Shown here one piece after another: positions 56,535-64,000 of a DNA stretch of 64,000 bases (the first letter of the stretch is position 1; each line of letters opens with the position of its first letter). Source of the DNA: Desulfovibrionaceae bacterium. Lineage in GTDB: Bacteria > Desulfobacterota > Desulfovibrionia > Desulfovibrionales > Desulfovibrionaceae. The notes under the pieces were generated by a model. It saw only the letters and a list, made by a program, of their open reading frames with translations. It had not been told where the DNA came from and did not search any database. The stretch lies in contig WRHY01000001.1 of NCBI GenBank assembly GCA_009783025.1, positions 248,001 to 312,000 of the forward strand, given 5' to 3'. The translations under genes and the position numbers were made by a program.

Positions 56535-58151
56535 GTGATTGTTGCATTAAAATGTCAAGTACACGATAAAAATGGCAGGACAGGTGATGTACGATTGAAG
56601 ACACTGAAATACAGGCAGATCGCCGCTGCTGTTTTGGCCGTTCTGCTGATCCTGTTAGGCGTTATCTATTATTACGCCATATTGCACATTGTTCCAGCGA
56701 AGCAAACGATCGGGAGGCAGCCGGACAACAGGTATGACGATACCCTTGTTGTCGTGGCGGATATCGATTACAAGCCGTTTTCTTTTTATGACGCCAACGG
56801 ACGGCCCGGCGGCTACGATATCGAGTTTATCCATCTCGTAGCCGAAAAGATGCGGATGAACGTGGACATACGGCTGATGCCCTGGACGGACTGCATGAGC
56901 GCGATAACGCGCGGCGAGGCGAATGTGATTCTGGGGCTTAACTATGAAGCCGGCGAATCATCGGGGATGCTTCATTCGGTAGTTACCAGCAACGACATTT
57001 TTGTCTGCTTCGGCAGGAAGAATTTTTCCGATATAGCCGATCTTTATAATAAAAAACTTGCGACGATAGAAAAAAGCGGCTGCATAATGAAGTTTTTGCG
57101 GCCGTATCAGCTCATGGAAAACACGGTGTTCTATCCCACATATACTGAAGCCCTGCATTCTGTCCTGAGAGGCGAAAACGATTATGCCATCATCCGCTAT
57201 TCGGTTGGGCGCGAGATTCTCGCCGGTCTGGACGGGCGTGATATCCGCGCCGTGGGACCGTTTGTCACCACCTGTTCCGCTTGCGTCGGATTGAGCGCGG
57301 ATAGCGGGCATCTTCTGGACGCCATGAACCGCGCGATCCGGGAGCTGAAACAGGATGGAACCATAAAGCGCCTTACGGACAAATGGCTGGGCAGATACGT
57401 GGAATCCCTCAGCTTCAGGGATTTTGTGCGCGTGTTCGATTGGGTCATTATAGCGGCGGGTCTCATGCTGCTGACGCTTGTCGCGCTCGTATTCTACATA
57501 TACCATGCCAATCATGCGAAGATATTACAAAAAAAAGAACTGGAGCTGACGCAAGGCCGCATATCCGTCATGCTTTCGCAAATCCGGCCGCATTTTCTCT
57601 ATAATTCCTTGTCAGCCATCCGGGAGCTGTGCCTGATCGACCCTCAAGTCGCCAGCCAGACGGTCGACGAGTTTGCCATGTATCTGCGCGGCAATCTCGA
57701 TTCGCTTTCCATCACAAAGCCAATCCCGCTCGACAGGGAACTGGAGCACGTTGAAACGTACCTCGCGCTGGAAAAAAAGCGATTTGGCGATAAATTGCAC
57801 ATCGTCCATGACATAACGGCCCGTGATTTTTTACTGCCCGCCCTGACGCTCCAGCCCCTTGTGGAAAACGCCGTGCGGCATGGAGTGACAAAACGGACGA
57901 TGGGCGGCACGGTAACGATCTCCACAGTCGAAACCGAAACGGATTATGTCGCCGTCGTGTCGGACAACGGCATTGGATTTGACCCGCGTGAGACAATACA
58001 AGACGGACGCAACCATGTGGGCATCGACAACATTCGCAGCCGCCTTGCATCCATGTGCGGCGGGACGCTTACGATACAGAGTGAACCGGGCATCGGCACG
58101 ACCGCCGTCATTGCGATACCGAAAGGAATCGTGGACACATGCGCATCATAG
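56535..58151 (+). CDS. Sensor kinase with periplasmic amino-acid-binding-protein domain and LytS-type kinase
   Basis: The product is 538 aa from a GTG at 56535; a TTG at 56595 is an alternative, so the start is uncertain. A membrane helix (about 25-50) precedes a type 3 solute-binding-protein domain (about 68-290; DIDYKPFSFYDANGRPGGYDIE is the ligand-binding start). A second membrane helix (about 304-325) leads to a LytS-like kinase with phospho-acceptor QIRPHFLYNSL (about 355) and an HATPase with VENAVRHG and DNGIGFDP. It should sense a small amino-acid-like or organic ligand outside the cytoplasmic membrane. It overlaps its response regulator by 13 bp. Confidence 0.9.
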   Translation: MIVALKCQVHDKNGRTGDVRLKTLKYRQIAAAVLAVLLILLGVIYYYAILHIVPAKQTIGRQPDNRYDDTLVVVADIDYKPFSFYDANGRPGGYDIEFIHLVAEKMRMNVDIRLMPWTDCMSAITRGEANVILGLNYEAGESSGMLHSVVTSNDIFVCFGRKNFSDIADLYNKKLATIEKSGCIMKFLRPYQLMENTVFYPTYTEALHSVLRGENDYAIIRYSVGREILAGLDGRDIRAVGPFVTTCSACVGLSADSGHLLDAMNRAIRELKQDGTIKRLTDKWLGRYVESLSFRDFVRVFDWVIIAAGLMLLTLVALVFYIYHANHAKILQKKELELTQGRISVMLSQIRPHFLYNSLSAIRELCLIDPQVASQTVDEFAMYLRGNLDSLSITKPIPLDRELEHVETYLALEKKRFGDKLHIVHDITARDFLLPALTLQPLVENAVRHGVTKRTMGGTVTISTVETETDYVAVVSDNGIGFDPRETIQDGRNHVGIDNIRSRLASMCGGTLTIQSEPGIGTTAVIAIPKGIVDTCAS

Positions 58152-58951
58152 CCGCGGACGACGAAATCCTCGCGCTGAAAGGCCTGGAGCGCGTCATCAG
58201 GAACGTGCTTCCTGACTGTACCCTGTCCTGCTTTGACACGGCGGAAGGCGCGTTGGAACACGCCAGGGAAAACCATGTGGACGTGGCGTTCCTCGACATC
58301 GAGATGGGCGGCATGAACGGCCTTGCGCTTGCCAGGCTCCTGAAAGACATCCACGGTACAATCAACATCGTGTTTACGACCGGCCATTCGCGGTACGCCG
58401 TGGACTCATACGATGTTGCAGCAAGCGATTATCTGCTCAAACCCATTACAAAAGAAGCCGTTGCAAAAGCGATGGCTCGTTTGCGTGAGCCTGTTGATGT
58501 AAAAGCCGGAACGAAAATATATGTGCAGACTTTCGGTAATTTTGAAGTATTCGTGGAGGGTGCGCCGCTTATCTTCGCCCGTTCCAAGACAAAGGAACTG
58601 CTTGCGTATTTGATAGACCGCAAGGGCGCGTTATGTAGTAATAATGAAATAATTGCCGCTGTTTGGGAAGAAAGGGTGGACTCCTGTTCCCTGCAAAATT
58701 ATTTCAGGCAATTAGTGGTTGATTTAACAAAGACTTTAAAAAAGGCGAGGATTTCGGATATTGTCATGAAGCAGCGTGGGCAGTTGGCGGTACGCCCTGA
58801 CAAATTTGCGTGCGACCTCTATGAATTTGAGCGCGGCAACAGTGCCGCTGTACGGATGTATAGCGGAAAATATATGGCGCAGTATAGCTGGGCGGAGATT
58901 ACCAACGCGCGTTTAGAAAGCATGACCACGATAAACAGAGTAGACACATAA
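58139..58951 (+). CDS. Response regulator with receiver and SARP/OmpR-like DNA-binding domain
   Basis: The 270-aa protein has a receiver (ADDEILALKG, phospho-site FLDIEMGGMNG near 52, LLKPITKEA near 101). It then has a winged-helix segment, VQTFGNFEVFVEGAPLIFAR, where the last part continues as RSKTKELLAYLIDRKGALC; this resembles the trans-reg-C fold at the start of SARP-type regulators. It partners the overlapping kinase upstream. The combination of binding-protein kinase and REC-SARP regulator is more usual in Gram-positive gut bacteria, which suggests transfer, though that is inference. Target genes are not evident nearby. Confidence 0.88.
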   Translation: MRIIAADDEILALKGLERVIRNVLPDCTLSCFDTAEGALEHARENHVDVAFLDIEMGGMNGLALARLLKDIHGTINIVFTTGHSRYAVDSYDVAASDYLLKPITKEAVAKAMARLREPVDVKAGTKIYVQTFGNFEVFVEGAPLIFARSKTKELLAYLIDRKGALCSNNEIIAAVWEERVDSCSLQNYFRQLVVDLTKTLKKARISDIVMKQRGQLAVRPDKFACDLYEFERGNSAAVRMYSGKYMAQYSWAEITNARLESMTTINRVDT

Positions 58952-59157
58952 ATACCATTTTCAGCATAAGGGCATTTTACTGGTCGGCGTCCAGGCGGCG
59001 CTGGCTTTCACTTTGCTCAAGCCCAGTACCTTTGCCGCCCCAGAGTAAGTTAGCTTTGAGACGCCGCACTCGGCGTTGGCGGCGAAAGTGAATTTTGCCT
59101 ATGCCTCGTGGGCGCGTCCATACGAGAAAAGGTATCCTGAGGCCAGTGGTACGTCAT

Positions 59158-59389
59158 CTTGCGCTGCCGGGGTTTACAAATACGCCCGGGCAGTATACAA
59201 CCGTGCCCGCATAAAAATATGGTAAGGAGTCAATCATGGCACATAAAAAGATCGAACGTCAGAAAGAACTGCAGCGCAAACGCAAGCGGCGTGAAGAGCG
59301 CCTGAAGCAGCGTATTCGCGAAGCCAAGGCTGCCAAAGCTTAGGGACTGCCTTCAAAGAGCTCTGTCATCCCAGGCTGAGGCGCCGCCC
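59158..59389 (+). repeat. Duplicated unit, copy 2 (5' region plus small gene)
   Basis: Near-identical to 54681-54929 in the leader, ribosome-binding site, small coding frame and 20-50 bp of downstream sequence. The preceding gap, 58952-59157, has no visible gene. Together the copies mark the borders of a 4.3-kb segment. Confidence 0.85.
59236..59343 (+). CDS. Small basic charged peptide, 35 aa (copy 2)
   Basis: MAHKKIERQKELQRKRKR followed by REER and ending REAKAAKA. It has the same TAAGGAG site and start context as copy 1 and differs by a two-residue insertion and silent changes (CAA to CAG, ATC to ATT). Conservation at protein level with silent changes favours a real gene. Its function is unknown. 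Confidence 0.72.
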   Translation: MAHKKIERQKELQRKRKRREERLKQRIREAKAAKA

Positions 59390-59700
59390 TGGTCTGATTT
59401 CTGTTGACGCGAGCCTTGCTCCCGAGTACATTTCAAGGCACGGACATAAGGGTTACGGCAGGCCGTGCCCATAAATGTGCCTGATGTTGGTATGATGCCT
59501 CTTGCCATCCAAGGGTGAGATGCTTATCTTTTCGCCGGAATTACTCGCCCTGGCGACGTGGACATTACGTCTGCCGGGATGTTTTTCGTGCCGAAGGTTT
59601 GGGGCGGAAAAAGGCGAGAGATAGGTAATATAGTTGAACACGATAAGGACCGCAGCGGGAAGGTTTTTCCGGCTCGAATTGTCGTTTCCGGAGGAAGATC
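59344..59700. other. Intergenic region before the fmdB-type gene
   Basis: About 360 bp with no convincing gene on either strand beyond shadows. GGAGGAAG just before 59701 is the ribosome-binding site of the next gene. A promoter is expected here but cannot be assigned with confidence. Confidence 0.5.
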
Positions 59701-60021
59701 ATGCCGATTTATGAATACCGCTGCACCGAATGCCAGCAGCTTTTTGAAGAGTGGTGCAAGCAGGTTGAAGACAGCGATAAGAGCCACAATTGTCCCATCT
59801 GTAAAGGCCAGGCTCGCCGGATTATGTCTAACACCAGCTTTGCCCTGAAGGGCGGCGGCTGGTATGTGACCGAATACGGTTCCCGGCGCAAGGAAGGGGA
59901 GAGCGACAGCAGCACGTCCTGTTCGAACGCGGCTTCCCCGGAAGCTCCGGCCGCGTGTGCGTCTTCCGGTTCCTGCACTGGTGCGGGCGCTTGTAATGCG
60001 ACTGCCGGCACATCCGCATAA
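59701..60021 (+). CDS. FmdB-family zinc ribbon protein
   Basis: The 106-aa protein starts MPIYEYRCTECQQLFEEW and carries two CxxC pairs (CTEC and CPIC), the usual zinc ribbon of the FmdB family. A 50-residue Ser/Ala/Gly/Cys-rich tail follows, with four further cysteines. GGAGG precedes the ATG. The name comes from a putative regulator of formamidase; the actual role is unknown. It lies upstream of purB. Confidence 0.93.
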   Translation: MPIYEYRCTECQQLFEEWCKQVEDSDKSHNCPICKGQARRIMSNTSFALKGGGWYVTEYGSRRKEGESDSSTSCSNAASPEAPAACASSGSCTGAGACNATAGTSA

Positions 60022-60168
60022 TACGTCCGCGCCGCCCCGTACAGGCTTTGCGACGGATACTTTTTTCCGCGCGGGACGTTCCGGCTGCTTGTTTGCGCCG
60101 GAATGTCCCGCGTCTGCTTTAGGGCGGTTTCATTTTGAGATTGTCGTTTAACGGAGACGCTGCTTTCC

Positions 60169-61473
60169 ATGATAGAACGGTATACACGCCCTGAAATGGG
60201 CGCTCTCTGGACCCTGCGCCGCCGTCTGGAGGCCTGGCTTGAAGTGGAGCTCGCCGTGTGCGAAGCCTGGGCTCATCTGGGCGTCATTGACGCTGCAAAC
60301 ATGGATGAAATCCGGCGCAAGGCGGATGTTGATGTGGAGCGCGTGCTGGAAATAGAAGAGCGGACCCGCCATGACGTGATTGCCTTTATCACGGCCCTGG
60401 AAGAAAAGGTCGGACCGGCGGCGCGCTTCATACATCTGGGCTGCACCTCTTCGGATATCGTGGACACGGCCAACGCCCTGCTCCTGGTCCGGGCTGGGGA
60501 GATGATCCTCAAGGATTTCGATGCGCTGCTGGTCACGCTGAAGAAAATGGCCTTTGCGCACAAAGGGCTCCTGTGCATGGGCAGGACACACGGCATTCAT
60601 GCCGAGCCCACCAGCTTCGGGCTCAAGATGGCCGGATTCCATGCCGAGTTCGCGCGTCACCGGGAGCGTTTCGCTACGGCTGTGGAAGGCGTGCGCGTGG
60701 GCAAGATTTCCGGGGCCGTGGGCACGTATACCGCGCTCACCCCGGAGGTGGAACGCCTGGCGCTTGAACGGCTTGGCCTGGAGGTGGATCCCATTTCCAC
60801 CCAGATCATCCAGCGGGATCGGTATGCCGCCTATTTCACCACCCTGGCTGTGGCTGCCGGGGGTGTGGAACGCCTGTGCGTGGAGCTCAGGCACCTGCAA
60901 CGCACCGAGGTGCGGGAAGTGGAGGAGGGCTTCGGCAAGGGCCAGAAGGGTTCATCAGCCATGCCGCACAAAAAGAATCCCATTTCCGCGGAGAACATGA
61001 CTGGCCTGGCCCGGCTGATCCGCAGCAATTCCCTGGCGGCCATGGAGAACATGGCTTTGTGGCATGAGCGCGACATCAGCCACTCCTCGGTGGAGCGGGT
61101 GATTATGCCGGACTCCACCATTCTTATGGATTACGTGCTGGCGCGCCTGAACGGTCTTTTAGCCGGCTTGCGGGTTATGCCCGAGAACATGGAGCGCAAC
61201 CTGATGGGGTCTTACGGGCTGTTTTTCTCCCAGCGGGTGCTTTCGGCTCTGGTAGAGGAAGCGGGCTTGCCCCGGCAGGCCGCCTATGAGCGGGTGCAGG
61301 CTCTGGCCATGCAAAGCTGGGAAGAAAAGCGTTCCTTCCCGGACCTGGTCCGGCAGGATGCTTTTATGCGGGAGCATCTGAGCGGGGAACGCCTGGATGC
61401 CATCTTTGACCCGGCGAGTTACCTGCGTTATGAAGAGATCATCTTTGAGCGGGTGTTTGAATCATACGAGTAA
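60169..61473 (+). CDS. purB: Adenylosuccinate lyase
   Basis: PurB catalyses two fumarate-releasing steps in purine synthesis (SAICAR to AICAR, adenylosuccinate to AMP). The 434-aa product opens MIERYTRPEMGALW. It has the catalytic-base region GRTHGIHAEPTSFGLK and the fumarase/aspartase signature GSSAMPHKKNPISAENM with the catalytic serine. The length is normal. pyrE follows after 10 bp, so the two nucleotide genes are likely cotranscribed. Confidence 0.97.
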   Translation: MIERYTRPEMGALWTLRRRLEAWLEVELAVCEAWAHLGVIDAANMDEIRRKADVDVERVLEIEERTRHDVIAFITALEEKVGPAARFIHLGCTSSDIVDTANALLLVRAGEMILKDFDALLVTLKKMAFAHKGLLCMGRTHGIHAEPTSFGLKMAGFHAEFARHRERFATAVEGVRVGKISGAVGTYTALTPEVERLALERLGLEVDPISTQIIQRDRYAAYFTTLAVAAGGVERLCVELRHLQRTEVREVEEGFGKGQKGSSAMPHKKNPISAENMTGLARLIRSNSLAAMENMALWHERDISHSSVERVIMPDSTILMDYVLARLNGLLAGLRVMPENMERNLMGSYGLFFSQRVLSALVEEAGLPRQAAYERVQALAMQSWEEKRSFPDLVRQDAFMREHLSGERLDAIFDPASYLRYEEIIFERVFESYE

Positions 61474-61483
61474 GGAACTGACA

Positions 61484-62071
61484 ATGCTTGAAGCGCACAA
61501 CCTGGAAATTTGCAGAGCGCGTCTGGCGACCCTGTTGTATGAAAAATCATACATGGAAGGCGACTTCACCCTTTCGTCCGGGCGCAAGAGCGACTACTAC
61601 TTTGATTGCCGGCAAAGCTCTCTCAATCCCGGCGGAGCCTGGCTGATTGGTTCCATTTTCCTGCATATGCTGCAGGGTATGGACGCCAAGGCCGTGGCAG
61701 GCATGACCCTGGGCGCGGATCCGCTGGTTACGGCCACCTCCCTGCTGGCCTACCACCATGATATGTATCTTCCCGCTCTGATCGTGCGCAAACAGCCCAA
61801 GGGGCACGGCGCGGGCAGACAGGTCGAAGGTCTGGCCAACGTGAATCCGGGCGACGGCGTGGTCATGCTGGAGGATGTTGTCAGCACGGGCGGTTCCGTG
61901 CTAAAAGCGTGTAAAGCCGTTGAAGAGGCCGGATTTAAGGTGCTCTCCGTGTTCTGCATTTTGAACCGGGAAGAACCGGGCGGGGCCGAGGCCTTTGCCG
62001 AGGCCGGATACGAACTGCGTTCCATCTTCACACGCGAGCAACTGGTTACCTTGGCCCGCAAGCTGGCGTAG
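61484..62071 (+). CDS. pyrE: Orotate phosphoribosyltransferase
   Basis: PyrE joins orotate to PRPP to give orotidine 5'-phosphate. The ATG at 61484, after AAGGA, gives 195 aa; the longer frame upstream lies inside purB. The FTLSSGRKSDYYFDCR start and the PRPP-binding VVMLEDVVSTGGSVLKA (about 125-141) are diagnostic. It is the second gene of a purB-pyrE pair. Confidence 0.97.
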   Translation: MLEAHNLEICRARLATLLYEKSYMEGDFTLSSGRKSDYYFDCRQSSLNPGGAWLIGSIFLHMLQGMDAKAVAGMTLGADPLVTATSLLAYHHDMYLPALIVRKQPKGHGAGRQVEGLANVNPGDGVVMLEDVVSTGGSVLKACKAVEEAGFKVLSVFCILNREEPGGAEAFAEAGYELRSIFTREQLVTLARKLA

Positions 62072-62086
62072 ACGAGCGTCGGATGC

Positions 62087-62236
62087 CCAGGCTATGCTGA
62101 CAAAAGGCCCTTTTGCCCTCCTGCTGCGTCAGATGAGTCTGCTATTTCGGTCGAATACCATAAGAGTATACTCCCTTATAGCAGGCTCCTCTTCCTTGCC
62201 GGAGAACAAAATTGCGTATTTGTCAGCACAGCCTGG
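62087..62236. repeat. Intergenic inverted-repeat element B (150 bp)
   Basis: It is bounded by 18-bp inverted arms (CCAGGCTATGCTGACAAA at 62087-62104 and its complement at 62219-62236, one mismatch). The inner part has GAGTCTGCTAT/ATAGCAGGCTC, a central palindrome GAGTATACTC and CGGTCGAATACCATAAGAGT. The whole could fold into one long hairpin. The core resembles element A near 565-615. It fills almost the whole gap between pyrE and the L,D-transpeptidase gene. No coding frame is evident. Confidence 0.7.
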
Positions 62237-62267
62237 CAAACAAGCATCTCAAGCGTACCATGCTGTA

Positions 62268-64000
62268 ATGAAGTACTTGAGCCAAGCATGCCGTTTTCCT
62301 TTCTGTCTGACGGGCGTCTTTTTGTATGCCCTGCTGGCGGGCGGCGTGTTTTCGGGATCGGCGTCCCTGTCGCATGCGGCCGCCTCCTGGCAGACAGTTA
62401 TTTCCGGGCATCCGGCTTCGCCGCCCTACCTGATTGCCGTGGACAAGTCGCGGCAGCAGCTTTCCTTTTTCGAACGCCACAGTCCTTTGAAGCTGTCGCG
62501 CATGTTCTTCTGCACCACGGGCCAGGCCGTGGGCGACAAGGAAGTGGAAGGCGACCTCAAAACCCCGGAAGGCATCTATTTCGTGGTGCAGCGCATCGGT
62601 TCCGGGCTTGATTTTCTCAAATACGGCAACGAGGCGTATACCCTCAATTATCCGAACCCCGTGGACCGCCTGCGTCGCAAAACCGGGTACGGCATCTGGA
62701 TTCACGGCCGGGGCGAGCCCCTGGTGCCGTTGCAGACAGAAGGCTGCGTGTCCATGGATAACAGCGAGCTGGCCTTGCTCGGCAGGCTCCTGGCGCCCGG
62801 CACGCCGGTAGCCCTGACCGAATCCTTTGCTTTTGCGGTGGAAGGGGACAAGGATCAGGTCGCCACAGCGGATGAACTGCGCCGGAAGGTCAAGGAATGG
62901 GCCGAGGCCTGGTCCGCCCGTTCTCACGCCTATTTCGATTTTTACGATAAACAGGCTTACAGCCTTGCTCAGGGCGAGTCATTTGCCGCTTTTCAGGCGC
63001 AAAAGGAGCGGCTGTTCAAATATCTGCCCTGGATTAAGACCACGGTCAGCGACATTCAGGCCTTGCAAGGGCCGGGATATTGGGTGACCTGGTTTTACCA
63101 GGATTATCAGGCCCCCAACCTGAGCACGCGCGGCGTGCGTCGCCTCTACTGGAGCAAGGACGGCAAAGGGGAATTCAAAATCCTGGGCATGGAGTGGCTG
63201 CCCGGCATGAGCGCTGCAACCCTGGTCGCTTCAAGCGGTCCCTTGCTGCCTCCGCTGGAAACCACGCCTCCGGTTGTTGTGCCCGCCGGATGGAGCACGG
63301 CCAGGTCCGGCGATCCCGGTTCTTACGGGGTGGTTGCCGCTGCCGAAGGGCGGCTGCCCGTGCGCAGGCCGCTCGCCGACTCCCCTGGTCTGGTTGCTTC
63401 CTCCGGTCCTGCGGACGGTGTTCCGGCTGAGGCTGTTCCGGCCCCGGAAATCCCGCCCGTCACTACTTCGGCCACGGACGCGGATGCTGTGTTATTGGCC
63501 TCGGGAAGCGGCAAGGATTTAGCGGCTGCGGCCGCCCTGGCTTTGGCTGAGAAAGCTCCGCACAGGAGCGCCGATCATGTGGAAGATCCGGCCTTTGGCG
63601 CTATGGCGCGGCCCTCGCAGGAGGCCGTGCGCCTGGCCAGGGAAGAGCGGCTGCGCGGGCGCGCTGAACAGGCCGGCGACTTGCGTATTGCCGTAAATGA
63701 AAAATCCGGACAAGGCGGCATGCCGTTGCCGCCGCCTCTGCCCGCGCAGGGTTTGGCCGAGCCTTCGCAGGCGTTCAAGCCTCAGCGCGAGCCGCAACAA
63801 GCGGACCAGATTCAGGCGGTCAGCCAAAAAGTGGCTCCACCCGCGGCAGACAACGATTTGCCTCCGGCATCCGCTGCCCTGGCAGCTACCGTGGCCGCCC
63901 CGGCCGCCGCCGATACCGCGCTGAGCGACGAGGAGCTCGCTTCCCGTGTCATCGCTGCTGTGCAGTCTTGGCGCGCGGCTTGGGAGCAGGGCGATCTGGA
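62268..64000 (+). CDS. L,D-transpeptidase (YkuD) family protein, 3'-truncated by the window edge
   Basis: The visible 577 residues begin with a signal peptide of about 38 residues (SLSHAAA cleavage region). The YkuD domain (about 55-180) has YLIAVDKSRQQLSFFE, TPEGIYFV, IHGRG and the catalytic QTEGCVSMDN cysteine (about 160). An NTF2/SnoaL-like domain follows (KVKEWAEAWSARSHAYFDFYD, about 207), then a long Pro/Ala-rich linker and the start of a second similar domain (VIAAVQSWRAAWEQGD) at the window edge. It may crosslink peptidoglycan or attach proteins to it. The start at ATG 62268 has only a weak ribosome-binding site. Confidence 0.9.
   Translation, partial: MKYLSQACRFPFCLTGVFLYALLAGGVFSGSASLSHAAASWQTVISGHPASPPYLIAVDKSRQQLSFFERHSPLKLSRMFFCTTGQAVGDKEVEGDLKTPEGIYFVVQRIGSGLDFLKYGNEAYTLNYPNPVDRLRRKTGYGIWIHGRGEPLVPLQTEGCVSMDNSELALLGRLLAPGTPVALTESFAFAVEGDKDQVATADELRRKVKEWAEAWSARSHAYFDFYDKQAYSLAQGESFAAFQAQKERLFKYLPWIKTTVSDIQALQGPGYWVTWFYQDYQAPNLSTRGVRRLYWSKDGKGEFKILGMEWLPGMSAATLVASSGPLLPPLETTPPVVVPAGWSTARSGDPGSYGVVAAAEGRLPVRRPLADSPGLVASSGPADGVPAEAVPAPEIPPVTTSATDADAVLLASGSGKDLAAAAALALAEKAPHRSADHVEDPAFGAMARPSQEAVRLAREERLRGRAEQAGDLRIAVNEKSGQGGMPLPPPLPAQGLAEPSQAFKPQREPQQADQIQAVSQKVAPPAADNDLPPASAALAATVAAPAAADTALSDEELASRVIAAVQSWRAAWEQGDL

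Overview
The window reads as chromosomal DNA of a sulfate-reducing deltaproteobacterium (Desulfobacterota), most likely of the Desulfovibrio/Bilophila group. The main evidence is a complete dsrMKJOP operon for the sulfite-reduction membrane complex, the three [FeFe]-hydrogenase maturases (hydE, hydF, hydG), a hydrogenase-derived sensor kinase, and GC-rich coding sequence with short intergenic gaps. No rRNA, CRISPR array, prophage or recognisable transposase was seen. Two tRNA genes are present, Leu-CAA and Ser-GGA.

Left part (1-17.1 kb). A pyrK-like gene is cut by the window edge. It is followed by a leftward cluster that reads, in transcription order: a 1111-aa protein joining ferredoxin, an H-cluster-like domain, GAF, histidine kinase and two receiver domains; hydG; hydE; and, after a run of four hairpins, hydF. 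A U32-family protein (+) converges on a leftward overlapping chain: uppS, cdsA, dxr, a CYTH protein and a DUF523 protein. Then come tRNA-Leu, a tautomerase and an exported alkyl sulfatase.

Metabolic operon (17.1-30.05 kb, minus strand). Thirteen genes run from a CoA-transferase through a crotonase, a complete Liv-type ABC importer, an acyl-CoA dehydrogenase and fixABCX to a radical SAM protein. A near-consensus sigma-54 promoter (30207-30221) precedes the first gene. A divergent sigma-54 activator (30640-32559) lies beyond it, and two exact copies plus one degenerate copy of the palindrome TGCGAATTCGCA lie between them. I infer an activator-controlled system that imports an organic acid, activates it with CoA and exchanges electrons with the quinone or ferredoxin pool. 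The substrate is not known.

Middle (32.6-44.6 kb). This holds an unrecognised small gene, tRNA-Ser, an epimerase paired with a glycosyltransferase-like protein, an HD-domain protein with ruvC, a GAF protein with gapA, glmU, cheV, a larE-like gene and a TolC-family gene.

Respiratory operon and signalling insert (44.8-59.4 kb). An RsbRD-type regulator leads dsrMKJOP, which ends at a strong terminator. Next come a visibly AT-rich hybrid kinase and REC-GGDEF pair, probably acquired by transfer. A 250-bp duplicated unit, each copy encoding a 33/35-aa basic peptide, then brackets a PilZ gene and a substrate-binding-protein kinase with a REC/SARP-like response regulator.

Right end (59.7-64 kb). 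Core genes resume with an fmdB-type zinc ribbon, purB, pyrE, a 150-bp inverted-repeat element and an L,D-transpeptidase that is cut by the window edge.
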